DNA from: Deroplatys truncata
Taxonomy: Eukaryota; Arthropoda; Insecta; Mantodea; Mantidae
Length of the DNA: 64,000 nucleotides
Direction of reading: 5' to 3'
Assembly: GCA_030765065.1 (NCBI GenBank)
Contig: CM060989.1
Coordinates: forward strand, 60,464,001 to 60,528,000
The translations under genes were made by a program, and so were the position numbers. Below the pieces are notes generated by a model that searched no databases, was not told the DNA's origin, and saw only the letters and a program-made list of their open reading frames with translations. Each line of letters opens with the position of its first letter. Position 1 is the first letter of the stretch. Below, piece after piece: positions 21,603 through 33,669 of the stretch.

Positions 21603-21884
21603 CTAAAAAAAAAAATTAAAATTATTTATAGTCGCTCTTTAACTGCCATGGTTCTTAGCTTTCCATTCTATATTAGGTGTGAAAGACCAGAAATTTAGAT
21701 CAGAGGCCTCCTTATCAGGCTTGAGGTTCTATGACATGGGACTACCGGCTTTACTTCCCTTCCGAAGGAAGCCATGCTAAAGATTTCTACACCCAAAAAA
21801 ATCCATCGCCCTTTGCGAGGTTTTGAATCCCTGACCTCTGGAACTAGAGGCTAGCATGGTACCCCTAGACCACAGAGGACGACT
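21603..21884 (-). repeat. tRNA-derived SINE A, copy 3
   Basis: Full copy in reverse orientation. The head lies at the right (B-box region near 21825, A-box near 21865) and the A-rich tail at 21605-21625. TTTAATAGGA flanks it at 21593-21602 and 21885-21894. Confidence 0.85.
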
Positions 21885-21894
21885 TTTAATAGGA

Positions 21895-23255
21895 TGAGTA
21901 TTATAATTTTTTTAAATTTAATGTTTTATGAAAATTCGATACCTATGCAGTAGAAAATTCAGCCGGTGAGAAACATTTTTGTTATTAGGTTTACAACAGG
22001 GGACCAAGCGAGAGGAAATGTTGAGAAGGGTTGGAGACAGTTTTTAAAAGAACCCAGAATCCTGTAACTTCTTGCATTCATTGTATATGACAAACAAAAG
22101 TCATCCATCTATTCAGCTAACAGGTGCAAAGCAGAAGGCAGTAAAGACTAACATCAGTTGTAAGGAAGCTTGTACGTTTATATCGTGTGGAACACTGAAG
22201 TGTTACATAGGTTATTTTAACATTTTACGTAAATATTTATAGTTATGGAGGGAGAAGCTAGGAAGACACAAAATATTGGTAAACTAAGAAGAAATTCAAA
22301 TTAATTGTGAATGTGTTCGATTATTCAAGTAAAATAAGTGTTACCGTACAATAAACCTAAGGTTTCTGTGTTGGCAGGTAGGGGTATGTCTCCCCTCAAA
22401 TATAAAGAAAAAAGTGTTATTAAGGCAGTAAAAGAAATAACTAAGTATGTGAAACAATTTATAGGATTAAAAAAAAGGGAATGAATGAAAGGACCTCTAA
22501 GAATGCTATCAGAAAAGAAAGCAAAATGCATGAGGGAAACAAAAACGTGCTAGGTTAATGCAATATGATGGAATAGTGCAAAGTAAAGTGCATGTTCTGT
22601 TCATTCTTTCTGTTTGAAAACATTCCACCCACAGTGAATTGATTTTGTCAAGGGTAAACAGTGATGATATCCTAACAAATTATAGCTTTTACTATTTTAT
22701 ATCTCCAGTTTCTTTGATGATATATATTTTTATGCCTGTAAAATTACATTTTGAAATACTAAAAATACAAAATGGAGAGATAAGCGCAGGTGAAAATTAA
22801 ATGTCTTACATTAGTCTTATATAGCAATGCAGATATTTCACTATTTAGTGTTGTATCATTCACAAGATATTAAATTGGTAGACTGATCACAGCTGGGTGA
22901 CAAAGTTGTCAGTGTACATGTGGCAACAATGTGCTCCATTTAACCTGTAATATCTTTTAAACATGAGACATGCTCCTCCTTACTGAACCTCCTTCCCAAA
23001 ATGCAATCACAGTATTCAGAATTTGTCATGATAATGTTACAAACTGAGGGAATAATGGAAGGCAAAAGCATCAATTTGAGATAAGGATACCTATTCCAGA
23101 AATGCCTTAGTCAAAGTTGTAACAATAGTATTTTGTTGAGGTTTAACAATTTCATTTGGTTAGCTTTTTCCTTGCCTTTCTTTCCATTCTTAGGAAACAT
23201 ATTATTGACTGGATATGTCCTATGTGAAACATTACTTTTATTTCATTTTTGTTGA
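21895..23255. other. intergenic, nothing recognised
   Basis: No recognised element. The 68-codon - strand frame at 22325-22531 lacks family features. Confidence 0.35.
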
Positions 23256-23257
23256 TC

Positions 23258-23750
23258 CAGTTAATTGTTACATACAGAAGTACAGTCAATGTTGGACACG
23301 TCAAAATAAGGTAAAAATATTTACGAGATATTGCAAAAATTAATAAATCAAAATATGTATAAGTTTACAAAAAAATAAATTATGATTACATATGTACAAA
23401 AGCTGCAATCAATGCTGGACACGTCAAGGTAAGATTACAAAATTTATCAAACCAAATTATGTATAAGTATCCAAGAATAAATTATAATTACATGTTAAAG
23501 TACTTATAAATTCTCTTTAGTTAAGAATTATTGAATAGAGTAAAAGCAGTGGTTAATCAGATATGCCTTTAAAGAGTGTTTGAGAGTATTTTCTTGCTTA
23601 ATTCTTTTCATAGATTTTGGTAGACATTTGTATATCTTTAGTTCAGAATATAATATACTTTTTTGGCACAGAGAGGTATTACGTTGAGAAATATGTAGAT
23701 TATTGGTTCGCCTTGTATTATGCTGGTGCACTGTTTCATTCCTCATGAAG
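23258..23750 (-). pseudogene. LINE B 3' end
   Basis: The - strand frame 23746-23528 encodes HQHNTRRTNNLHISQRNTS, LCQKSILYSELKIYKCLP and SLKAYLINHCFYSIQ, matching the C-terminus at 43765-43998. Its 3' UTR, read on - strand, includes 'gtgtccaacattgactgta', duplicated (about 23290 and 23420). It is strongly 5' truncated. Confidence 0.75.
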
Positions 23751-23877
23751 GGGGAATCTGTATTGTTTGTAGTTTTGTGGATGAGTAATTACCTGATGCA
23801 TCTTTCTGCTGTCTTACTATTTTCATTCTATTATAAACAAACAGCATGTGGCAGTTATGCAGTGATCAGACCTCTAC

Positions 23878-24169
23878 GTTGTCCTCTGTGGTGTAGTGGT
23901 TACATGCTAGCCTCTAGTTCCCAAGGTTGCGGGATCAAACCCAGCAGATGGCAATAGAATTTTTAGGGTGTAAAAGTCCTTAGCATGGCTTCCTTTGGAA
24001 GGGAAGTAACACTGGCAGTCCTGTGTCATAGATTTATGGCATATAAAAGAACCTAATAAAGAGGCGCCTGAGCAAAATTTCATCTTTCACCCCCAATTTA
24101 GAATGGGACACTAAGAACCATAGCAGTTAAAGAGCGACCATAAATAAAACTAAAACAAACAAAAAATAA
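23878..24169 (+). repeat. tRNA-derived SINE A, copy 4
   Basis: Full copy with A-box TGGTGTAGTGGTTAC and B-box near 23930. ATCAGACCTCTAC (13 bp) flanks it at 23865-23877 and 24170-24182, an exact duplication. Confidence 0.88.
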
Positions 24170-24289
24170 ATCAGACCTCTACAGAACACTAATGATAAAT
24201 TCTGCCTCCTGTAACATATGAACAATGGTTATGAACTTATGACATAACTTTTGATTTGAATTATGATACTTCCAAAACTCATTCTGTGA

Positions 24290-26110
24290 TTAATCAGCAT
24301 GAAACAAGAGGGAACTCAAACCTATCAGTAAAGATCACTTGGACATAAGCAAAGCTTTTGACTACGTGGGACATAATCATCTAGATAAATATCTGTCATC
24401 CGTCAGACCCTACAAAGCTATCAAGATTGATTTTTGAACTTCAACAAAACAATGTGACACAAATTGAAACAAAATTAATCAAAAGCAAACCAATGACTAT
24501 AAACAGGGGAGTTATGCAAGGATCACCTCTTTCTCCTTCTTTACATAATAATATCAACTGACAACATACTCTCATGTCAAGAAAAGCAGTACGAACATGG
24601 TTACAACATTGAACCTAGTCTTCCTAATGTTACATATATGGCTTTTATCAATGACACCTTGATTATGGGAAAAAATGTTGACTCTGAAGGGTTAGTGGAA
24701 ACCGCCATTGAAAGATACTGCAAAATTGGTCTGGAAATTAACAAAAATCCAAATGTTTAATTATTATATAATTAATTGAAATTAATTATACTTTTTAAGA
24801 GATCTTGGCCTGTTTTTAATATAGAATCAACTGAAAAATTCAATGTCACAACCAGGGATTTGAACACAATTCTCCATAAGCACCCAGTAATAAAGTACTT
24901 GCGATGGCAGGTCGCCATTGAGATTATTATCTCTAGTGAGATGCTTTGGTGGTCTATCTGGGAAACAACTTGAGTCAATTGGGGAATTCAGTGTCCCACC
25001 GGCATGTCATCACAGTAGCTCAAGGGTGAGAGCGGGAGAAACGTGTTCAAATTCCGGCTGTGACATTGAATTTTTCAGTTGACTATATTAAAAATAAATC
25101 CAAATGTTTGTCTGTTGCTAAAGGTCTTCTAAATTATAATGCTTTAAGTCTAAAATCAGGAGAAATGATACAGTGTTGCCAGATGAAACCATAAAATATC
25201 TACGGTCAACTACCATAATTCTACTGTTTTCAATGCTGCCAATTGTATGCAATCACTTAAAAAGAAACTAGATTCCTTGGCATTATCTCTATGTTTACAA
25301 CCCTTTCAAAAATTTAATGTATTCTACATTAATATACCAATTTAAATCCATTCCTCTAAAAACATTACCACATAAATTTCTCTCTGATTCAGACAAATTA
25401 ATTAAATCTACACTGAAAGAAATTCTGCAGATTCCAGCACATACACAGATAGCATGATATATACTGATAAAAGATGCAAAGGTCTTGGACTTCATAAATG
25501 CAGCTGGGAGGTATTCTTGCAACACATCAATGGTTATAAGATATTGCAGAGATCACTAAATATCCACGTAAACACCTGTCATGACTTATCCAGAGAAATC
25601 CAAAAGTGTTTGGGTAAGCTGAATTTATCTATTGTCCAAGAAGACCAAGTTCGAGTGGAAGCAGTAAGAAAACAGCCGTGGGAGAAGGAATATCCATCCT
25701 TGTATGCATTACCTCAGAAAGGAAAAGCAGTTATCTTGGTTAAAAAATATACTTCCTGGTAATAAATGGGCATGACAATCTAATAAGCTCAACAGCAATG
25801 ACTAGGGGACTGCAATAAAAATGACCATTAATGTATGTCCAATACGTAAAATTCCTGGCAGGACCCAAGATGAAAACTACTATTGGCATGCCACAGTAAG
25901 ATGGAAGCCCTTGGGACGTGTCTTGGGCGCATGCCTGTTCAGTGAGACTTTGAGGAACACCCATCACCATAAAATTAGGTCTCCGATTGCTGAAGAACTG
26001 AGAAAATATCATCCAGTTTACAAAGCAGCTCATGGGCTAGAAACTGATGGATCTTGTCGCAGAATGGATATACAAGGGCCTGACATATATATAGCGGCGG
26101 TTATTTCAAA
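24290..26110 (+). pseudogene. LINE D (RT plus restriction-like endonuclease type)
   Basis: Broken frames give DISKAFDYVGHNHLDKYL (RT motif A), GVMQGSPLSPSLHN (motif B region) and YMAFINDTLIMGKNVDSEGL, where the FADD box reads FIND. After an insertion at 24759-25095 the element continues. Near its end it has HHHKIRSPIAEELRKY and ETDGSCRRMDIQGPD, resembling the 'LSTDGSxRRxDI' stretch near the restriction-like endonuclease of R2/R4/NeSL-type LINEs. Class is inference; the RT blocks are clear. Many stops make it dead. Confidence 0.65.
24759..25095. repeat. SINE B inverted pair inserted in LINE D
   Basis: AAATCCAAATGTTT (14 bp) flanks it at 24745-24758 and 25096-25109. The right two thirds are a SINE B in + orientation: 'aggtcgccattgagatta', 'gagtcaattggggaatt', then 'ggttcaaattccgg'-type B-box and 'gacattgaatttttcag'. 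The left part is the reverse complement of the SINE 3' end ('ctgaaaaattcaatgtcac'), giving a hairpin with arms of about 50-60 bp. Confidence 0.75.
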
Positions 26111-26281
26111 CAATTGACTATGGTAGAAAGTACCACCCTTATAAAGCTTAAGTTTGAAGTTTGACGATGCTATGTTGTAAACATGGATAAAACTGGCCAT
26201 CATTATGTGATAATTCTTTCATTTGAAAGGTTTTAGTCCAACTAATATGTATTAAAGCTGAGTTAGATTCTACTCTAGGGG

Positions 26282-27275
26282 AGTCTGCTCCTTCATTTAC
26301 AACACAGTAAAATATTGGGTGTCAGAGTTTAAGCGAGGCCGTACAAGCTGCCAACACGAACATCGCAGTGGTCGACCAAATAAGGTGACCATGCCAGAAA
26401 TTGTGAAGGAAATCCACAATGGTATTGGATGACCACCGACTGAAAGTGTGTGAGCTAGCAGACTTCGTAGGCATTTCAAAAATTGCTGTACATCGCACAC
26501 TAACTGAAAATTTAGACATGAGAAAGCTGTGTGCAAGATGGGTGCCGCGCTTACTCACAATGGAACAAAAGCAGCATCATGATGTTTTGCCTGCAATAAA
26601 GCCGAGTTTTTGTGTTGATTCATAAACATGGATGAAACATGGGTCCATCACTTCACACCTGAGAGGAAGGAACCGTCACAACAGTGGATTGAAAGGGGAG
26701 AATCGGCTCCAAAGAAGGCGAAGACAGCTCCATCTGCAGGCAAGGTCATAGCGCCAGGTTTTGGGATGGGCATGGGATAATTTTCATTGATTATCTTCAA
26801 AAAGGAAAAGTAATCAGTGGCGAGTATTATGCAAACTTATTGCAGCATTTGAATGATGAAATCAAGCAAAAACGGCCACATTTAGCGAAAAAGAAAGTTC
26901 TGTTTCATCAAGACAATGCACCAGTTCACACATCCATTATTGCCATGGCCAAAATCAATGAGTTAAAGTTTGAATTGCTTCCTCATTCATCCTATTCACC
27001 AGACTTAGCCCCCCTCTGATTACTTTCTATTTCCAAAGTTGAAGAAATGGCTTGGTGGTAAAAGATTTGCCAACAATGAAGAGGTGGAGTTTGCTGTTGA
27101 CGGCTAATTTACGGAACTCGATGGTTCTCACTATAAACAGGGTATCGAAGCTTTGAACATTGCTGGCAAGAGTGCATCCAGCTGAAAGGAGACTATGTAG
27201 AACAATAAAGATGTTTTTTTCCCAAAATTTTTGTTTTCTTTGTTAGGTCGGGTACTACTTCTGGGACAGCCCTCG
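26282..27275 (+). pseudogene. mariner transposase remnant with right TIR
   Basis: Frames contain YWVSEFKRGRTSCQHEHRSG, MVLDDHRLKVCELADFVGIS, MDETWVHHFTPERKE (first Asp), VLFHQDNAPVHTSIIAM (second) and SYSPDLAP, after which the third Asp region is frameshifted. A C-terminal 'KGDYVE' lies at about 27187. The right end reads inward ACGAGGGCTGTCCCAGAAGT and is followed by TA (27276-27277). No left terminal repeat was found, so the 5' end is deleted. DD34D type. Confidence 0.85.
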
Positions 27276-27364
27276 TACTTGCCATTCCACCAAACTCAAC
27301 TTCCGGCTTTATTATCAACTTAACTGTATGAGCAGAGTCACATAAACAACCACTGCAGAAGTTC

Positions 27365-27810
27365 ATGCAGAAAAATGTAGTATATGTGAGCCTACAGTTC
27401 CATATTACAAGGGGGAAACTGAGTAAGTATGAAAGATGGATGAATGAGAATAAAAAAGAGTACAGGGTAGTAAGAGAATGTATTTATTTAGGAGTTAAAA
27501 TAGACAGTGGTGGCAATTGGGATAAACAATGTAGGGGGACTGAAGTGTGGAGAAAAGAATATATCAATAAGAAATGGTTTAAAATAGATAGAAATGTAGC
27601 GGTAGTTGACATGGTAAAAAACGACAGTAAGAAGATGGGACAATTTTTATACAAAGTGAGAAATAAATGGATGTGGACAGTAAATAGACAAAATGGAATA
27701 ACAAACTAGAATTAATAAATTATTGTAAAATATGAGTATGACTGCTACAGAGCCAGGGCTGAACACCGGACATATTCACTTGTATATAGTTTAGCATAAA
27801 TAAATACAAT
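27365..27810 (+). pseudogene. LINE A copy, internally deleted
   Basis: The frame 27365-27709 encodes RECIYLGVKIDSGGNWDKQ (RT thumb region) and then jumps to MGQFLYKVRNKWM, the extreme C-terminus, so about 0.8 kb is missing compared with 12233-13512. The 3' UTR (27720-27810) matches 8500-8585 and ends 'agcataaataaatacaat'. Confidence 0.7.
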
Positions 27811-28190
27811 GTTACAAGGAGAAATATCGTCTCAACTCTATCCAAGTGATTAGACTCATGATCGGAAGTAGAGCCACAATACCTTGCCAGCTGGTAAACT
27901 TCTGTAAGCAATTCAGCATTCATAAATTCCTACTTCAAGAAACAGCTGTTGCTGTGGTCAAAGTAACACTTTTGATTGTAAAATACCACCTTTATAACAA
28001 ATAGCTCTCTCTATTTCTTTTTCTTATGTTACTTTCAAAGTATACATGCATTATATAAATTCCTTTTCTTTCGCAAATTTTTACTAAACAAGTATTTTAT
28101 GTAGATTTAAACACTTGTCCATCATGCTTTGTCTATAACTGCAACCCTTGAATTGGGGAAGCTGAAGAATGAATAAATCTTTCAATTATT
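27811..28190. other. nothing recognised
   Basis: No gene or element was assigned. Confidence 0.3.
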
Positions 28191-28194
28191 GTCA

Positions 28195-28425
28195 TAATAC
28201 AATATTTTATAAAGGAGGTGGATATAGATAACATTTTTAAAACAAATCTTAAGAATTTTTTAACTGAAAAATATTTTTATTCTCTACAACAATTTTTAAG
28301 ATAGGTAGTTGACCAAATATGTATATAAGCCTTTTCTATTTCTGTGTAATTCTTATTCTTTGTGTATTTTTACTCAATGGCATGTCCATTATCTTGTATA
28401 AGATGTAAAGGATGAATAAATAATG
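28195..28425 (+). pseudogene. LINE (B-type) C-terminus and 3' UTR
   Basis: 'NIFKTNLKNFLTEKYFYSLQ' in frame before a stop at about 28302 matches the 'LKxYLxxxxFYSIxEF' ending of the LINEs at 38990-39050 and 43920-43970. The UTR shares 'ggcatgtcc' and a 'gatgaataaataatga' end. Confidence 0.55.
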
Positions 28426-28430
28426 AAATT

Positions 28431-29173
28431 CAGCATTTCCAGACCAGGGTTGCTCTTAAATTCATGTTCATGTCCTTTTTCCTTAAAGTTTGTAACATCA
28501 TGACATCTTGTGTTTTTTTCTGCCTACTGAGTGTTCATTTTATTTTGGTCCATTGTCAAGCATATAGGTCATGACATGATGTCAACTCTGACTGAGATTC
28601 TTTTGTCTTCAAGTGTTAACGAGTCCGTACACCGGAAGGAAAAGGGGAAAGGAGTTCAAACGTTGAGGTTCATTACATAATATTTTGGGGGTTTCTGAGG
28701 TATTAACTTCTTTAATTGCAGAATGACAGGAAGAGAAGATAGTGAAATAAATCTCTTTACACGTTTTGAATGGTAAATGCATTTTTTGTAAGAAACATAC
28801 AAAATGAATACTCTCAAATTCTGAAACATTTTCCAAGAATATACATAACAAAAGTTTAAACAAACGATTGGCACTGATAAACAGACTAACAGTCTGCTAC
28901 GATAAGGAATCAAAATGAACAGTTTAAACATGAACAGCACCCCAACCCTTACATTATATTGGTAATCTCTGTGGGGGTTTAACTCGGTTGTTTGATCGAG
29001 AGAGAGCGCCATAATTATAAGTTCCACTATAGACATTGCTACACCATAGGAAGTAGGCAATGTCTTCGACACAAATCTACTCCACTTTTGCAACCTCTGA
29101 GGAGATGAAACTCACATCAAAATAGTGAGGTAATTTAGAGCAAGAGCCAATTTAAAATGAACACCCAGTAAAC
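28431..29173. other. nothing recognised
   Basis: The overlapping - strand frames (28609-29093) carry no family motif. No element was assigned. Confidence 0.3.
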
Positions 29174-29175
29174 TA

Positions 29176-29583
29176 CAGGGTGAGCCAAAAAACTACGAAC
29201 CAGCTGCACAGTGTTTTTCCTGTCTGCATCCTCAGTGCTCGTTGCTGTCTGCCGCTATCATAAAATGGTGTGGATGAAACCACAACATTTTTAAAACTAT
29301 TTTTAAAGGCTTTACTTACCAACTTTATTAAAGGAAATGCTGAAACTGGCCACCTTCATGGATAGTTTCCTAAAGAGGTACCAAAAATGTATGGACAATG
29401 ACAGTGACCAGTTTCAACATTTCCTTTCATAAAGTTGGTAAGTAAAGCCTTTAAAAGTAGTTTTAAAAATGTTGTATGGTTTCATCCACACTTTTCTATG
29501 ATAGCAGCAGACGGCAACGAGCGCCAAGGATGAGGACAGGAAAAACGCTGCGCATCCGGTTCGTAGTTTTTTGGCTCACCCTG
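29176..29583. mobile_element. MITE Y, near-perfect hairpin
   Basis: A 408-bp unit has terminal inverted repeats of about 180 bp. The ends start 'cagggtgagccaaaaaacta' (29176) and inward from the right 'cagggtgagccaaaaaacta'. The arms share 'ttcctgtc', 'atgataac/gatagcagcagac' and 'aaagcctttaaa' blocks. The centre is about 60 bp ('gaaactggccaccttcatgg'). TA lies at the left edge (29174-29175). It has no coding capacity, so any mobility depended on another element's transposase, probably of the Tc1/mariner group given TA. Confidence 0.82.
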
Positions 29584-30670
29584 CTTAATTTTTATTGTAC
29601 TTATCTCTATTTTTATCTCCATTTCAAGAAATCTAATGGTTGATCAGTGTGATTCTGCTTTTAAGTATTTGTGGTGGTCAATGCATATGGGAAAAGGAAA
29701 GAAAAACAACTTGTGCAGTATTTCCCATTAATTATATTTATTATAATGGAAAGGATAATGGAGTAAAAAAAGTAATCTTTCAAATTAGGATGTCTGTATA
29801 TTTTCTTACAAAAGGAGTTATCAGTGAATAGATAGGGCCTTTACTTGTTTCCTGAAAATATTCTAAGGCATTCAAAAATTGCACAGCCTGTTGAAACGGG
29901 CTTTTTATGTATACATCATAAAGAATAATTGCTCTGTAACAGTTATAATTGTTCTTTTAACAACAGTTTTTAACAATAGCTCTTAGTGAACTTGGCATTA
30001 TGATTAACATAGAAAGAAAGAGCTATAAGTATATGGACATATAGATGATGTAAAATGTATGTCCTTTTTATGGAGGGGGTGACCAATTTACTGCAGCTGT
30101 GCACTCATTTTCAATCTGGAAAATAACTTAGCAAAATTTCATATATTGTGCATAATTTTTGCCTGTTGTAGCACAACAGAATACAGTGTCCAATAATTAA
30201 ATTCATTGTATATTCCTTATAAAATAAGTTCTTTAGATCCACTTTCTATTCATGATGTTATCGTGGAAAGTTAAACTTCCTGCATTTAGTGCAGGTATCC
30301 TGTTTGCATTTTTGGTGCATTTTGCTGCACATATTTGCAGAACTATATTAAATCCTCCAACTTATTGATTTACTATTGCAGATATCAGATATAATCATAT
30401 TTAATAGATGAATTGTACCAAGGTCTGTACTTCCTTTTTATTTGTTAGCATTTTCATACTTTCATGCAGCAGCTAAATATGAGCCAAAAGTTACTTATTT
30501 TTTTTTTAAGGTCAACAACTAGGTGTGAATAATTGATTGCCAGTTTGCTACCAATGTTGATGTTGGTGACCATATTACTGGAGCCACCATGTTCAACAGG
30601 TGTTAGTAATTAATTTTATTTCTGCAAGAGTATTATTTCTATTATTCATTATGTCGATACAGTAGTATGC
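29584..30670. other. nothing recognised
   Basis: AT-rich DNA without a supported gene or repeat. Confidence 0.3.
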
Positions 30671-30683
30671 AATACATATGCAT

Positions 30684-30976
30684 GGTCATCCTCCATGGTC
30701 TAGTGGTACCATGCTAGCCTCTAGTTCCCGAGGTCGCAGGTTCAAACCCAGCAGATGGTGGTGGATTTTTTTCAGGATAAAAATGCTTAGCATGGCTTTC
30801 TTAGAAGGGAAGTAAACCAGTGGTCCCATATCAGATTTATGGCACACAAAAGAACCTCAAGCCTAATAAAGAGGCCTTTGAGCAAAATGATTCCTGGTCT
30901 TTCATGCAAAATGTAGAATGGGACGCTAAGAACCATAGCAGTTCAAGAACATCCATAAATAAAGTGCAGTTTAGTT
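30684..30976 (+). repeat. tRNA-derived SINE A, copy 5
   Basis: The head has A-box TGGTCTAGTGGTACC and B-box GGTTCAAACCC, the best preserved in the window. The 13-bp AATACATATGCAT (30671-30683) is repeated with one mismatch at 30977-30989. Confidence 0.87.
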
Positions 30977-30989
30977 AATACACATGCAT

Positions 30990-31790
30990 TAAGTGCAGTG
31001 GAGAATCTCTTAAGCAGAAAATACTGGACTTCATCTCGTATTTTCAAACACTACCTTGTTCTTCAATGATGCACACTCCGTATTTGTACCATAATATATT
31101 ATCTTTTCCTTCTAATGCACAGAAAACACATGTTAAATACTACTGTTTCATGTTTTGTTACCTTACATTATTTACTGTTAGGAACATCAAATACTCTCAT
31201 TGTGGCCACTAATCTTTGAATGATGCAGTAGTTAAATTAATAATTTTGCAAGCCCATATAAAGTATGGAAAATCATTCATCATAGTATCTGTTGCTGAAA
31301 TAAAAACGTTAAAAAAATTGTATAGAAAATGATAATATATTTGCTTGAAATTTAGAGAAGACTATTAAATTATAATATAAGATTTATATGTTAATTTATT
31401 TGCAAGCATTACATCTGTAATTGTGAAATTTACCTTTAAACCTATCAAAGATCTATTACCAAATGCTGGCTTACACTGCATAAGATATTTAAAAAATTTG
31501 AAGCATTAGGGTGTAAAAATATGGAGTTAACAGTGTTGCTAATTTCTTGTGTGTAGTAATGTAGTGATTGTTTTTGGAGCAAAAGGTATCACTAGAGAAG
31601 ATACCACACTTTCTACTTCATGACAGCATATAAAGTGGATCCATAATTTATAAAAGGCACTCAAGACCAAGAAAATAAGGTAAAACAAGGTTAGAGAAAA
31701 AGAGATGAAAATCATCCAGAGTGACACATATTTTATTTACATCTGTAATACTTTTAAGGAAGACAGAAATATTCAAAATATGCAGTTAGC
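30990..31790. other. nothing recognised
   Basis: No gene or repeat was assigned. Confidence 0.3.
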
Positions 31791-31797
31791 CTCCACT

Positions 31798-31985
31798 AGA
31801 ACTGCTCTCTGTAATAAAAGACTCGTATATTCCAGTACAGAAATCTACAACTCTCTCCCTAATTAAATTAAAAATACAGAGAAGTATAATGTGTTTAGAT
31901 CCAAAGTAAAGTTTCTTTTTGCAAAATCGCTGCTTTTAACAATTGATGAGTATTTAAAGTTTAATAAATATACATTTACATAGGT
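31798..31985 (+). pseudogene. LINE (B-type) C-terminal fragment
   Basis: The frame reads CNKRLVYSSTEIYNSLPN, then KVKFLFAKSLLLTIDEYLKF. This is the usual 'KIYNxLPxxIK...LKxYLxxxxFYSxxEY' ending of Jockey/CR1-type polyproteins. One stop is present. A 3' UTR-like tail may run to about 32060. Confidence 0.6.
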
Positions 31986-32060
31986 ATTGTAATGTATATT
32001 TTAATTTCTTTAGCCTTTTATTGTATTCTTGCATCATTTCATTATCATGTATGCATTTTA

Positions 32061-32447
32061 ATTAATATTTAATCCACGGATATATAGTGATGCTGCTAGA
32101 ATTCCAAGAGCTTGCATCATAAGTAAACATCATGGAGTCTGTAATGACTTAAAATCTTTTGGTGCTTTGGTATCCCCTTTCCTTGAGAGGTAGCAGATGT
32201 TTATCTTCTTTCTTTCTTGAAACAGTGGCCCATCCATGCTTCAATCTAGAGTTGTTTAACAGAAAATGAATGCCTACACATTGTACTTGCTTTGATGTCA
32301 ATTCATTTTTTTTAAAAATACAGACTCACGTGGTTTTACAAATTACCAATTCAGATAGGGTATCTCTGGAAACAAACATTTCACTCTTGCTGAGTGTGAT
32401 AATTTGTAGAGATTTCAGATAAGCTTACATTTATTTGATAACTGACT
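32061..32447. other. nothing recognised
   Basis: No gene or element was assigned. Confidence 0.3.
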
Positions 32448-32449
32448 TA

Positions 32450-33647
32450 CACTATGTGATCAAAAGTATCCGGACATCCCCATAAACATGCGTTTTTCAT
32501 CTTAGGTGCATTGTGCTGCCACCTACTGCCTGGTACTCATTATCCGCGACCTCAGTAGTCATTAGACATCGTGAAACAGCATGTGGTCAGGTGATTGGGT
32601 GTCACTTGTGTCAGAAGTCTGTACGCGAGATTTCCACACTCTTAAACATCCCTAGGTCCACTGTTTCTGATGTGATCGTGAAGTGGAAATGTGAAGGGAC
32701 ATGTACAGTACAAAAGCATACAGGCCAACCTCGCCTGTTGACTGACAGAGACCGCTGACATTTGAAGAGGGTCATAAAGAGTAATAGGCAGACATCTATC
32801 CAGACCATCACACAGGAATTCCAAACTGCATCAGGATCCACTCCAAGTACTATGACAGTTAGGCGTGAGGTGAGAAACCTTGGATACCATGTTTAAGAGG
32901 CTGCTCATAACCCACACATCACGCAGGAAAATCCCAAACGACGCCTCGCTTGGTGTAAGGAGCGTCAACATTACACGATTGAACAGTGGCAAAATGTTGT
33001 GTGGAGTGACGAATCATAGTACACAATGTGGCGATCCGATGGCAGGTTGTGGGTATGGCGAATGCCCAGTGAACGTCATCTGCCAGCGTGTGTAGTGCCA
33101 ACAGTGAAATTCGGAGGTGGTGGTGTTATGGTGTGGTCGTGTTTTTGCTGGAGAGGGCTTGCACCCCTTGTTTTGCCTGGCACGATCACAGCACACACCT
33201 ACATTGATATTTTAAGCACCTTCTTGCTTCCCACTGTTGAAGAGCAATTCAGGGATGGAGATTGCATCTTTCAACACGATCGAGCACCTGTTCACACTGC
33301 ACGGGCTGTGGCGGAGTGGTTACACGACAATAACATCCCTGTAATGGACTGGCCTGCACAGAGTCCTTACTTGAATCCTATAGAACACCTTTGGGATGTT
33401 TTGGAACGCCAGGCCTCACCGACCTACATCGATACCTCTCCTCAGTTCCGCACTCTGTGAAGAATGGGCTGCCATTCCCCAAGAAACCTTCCAGCACCTG
33501 ATTGAAAGTATGCCTGCAAGAGTGAACGCTGTCATCAAGGCTAAGGGTGGGCCAACACCATATCGACTTCCAGCATTACGGATGGAGGCTGCCAAAACTT
33601 GTACGTCATTTTCAGCCAGGTGTCTGGAAACTTTTGATCACATAATG
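32450..33647 (+). mobile_element. Tc1 transposon, copy a
   Basis: Terminal repeats start CACTATGTGATCAAAAGTAT at 32450 and, inward from the right, CATTATGTGATCAAAAGTTT. TA flanks at 32448-32449 and 33648-33649. The 1198 bp length is normal for Tc1. A second copy is at 40548-41790. Compared with it, about 45 bp are missing near 32580. Confidence 0.9.
32560..33640 (+). pseudogene. Tc1 transposase (DD34E), broken
   Basis: Order of motifs: ISTLLNIPRSTVSDVIVKWK (paired-type DNA-binding domain), TGQPRLLTDRDR, TITQEFQTASGSTPS, VVWSDES (first Asp), VKFGGGGVMVWSCFCW, IFQHDRAPVHTARAVAEWL (second Asp) and SPYLNPIEHLWDVLER (Glu). That is the Tc1 DD34E triad. Stops at 32758 and near 33018 and frameshifts interrupt it. 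Confidence 0.88.
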
Positions 33648-33669
33648 TATAATGGTTAACTATAAAAGT

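Noticed and set aside
28609..29093. 145-codon - strand open frame as a gene
   Set aside because: No recognised domain, hydrophobic low-complexity content typical of AT-rich DNA, and no splice or poly(A) support.
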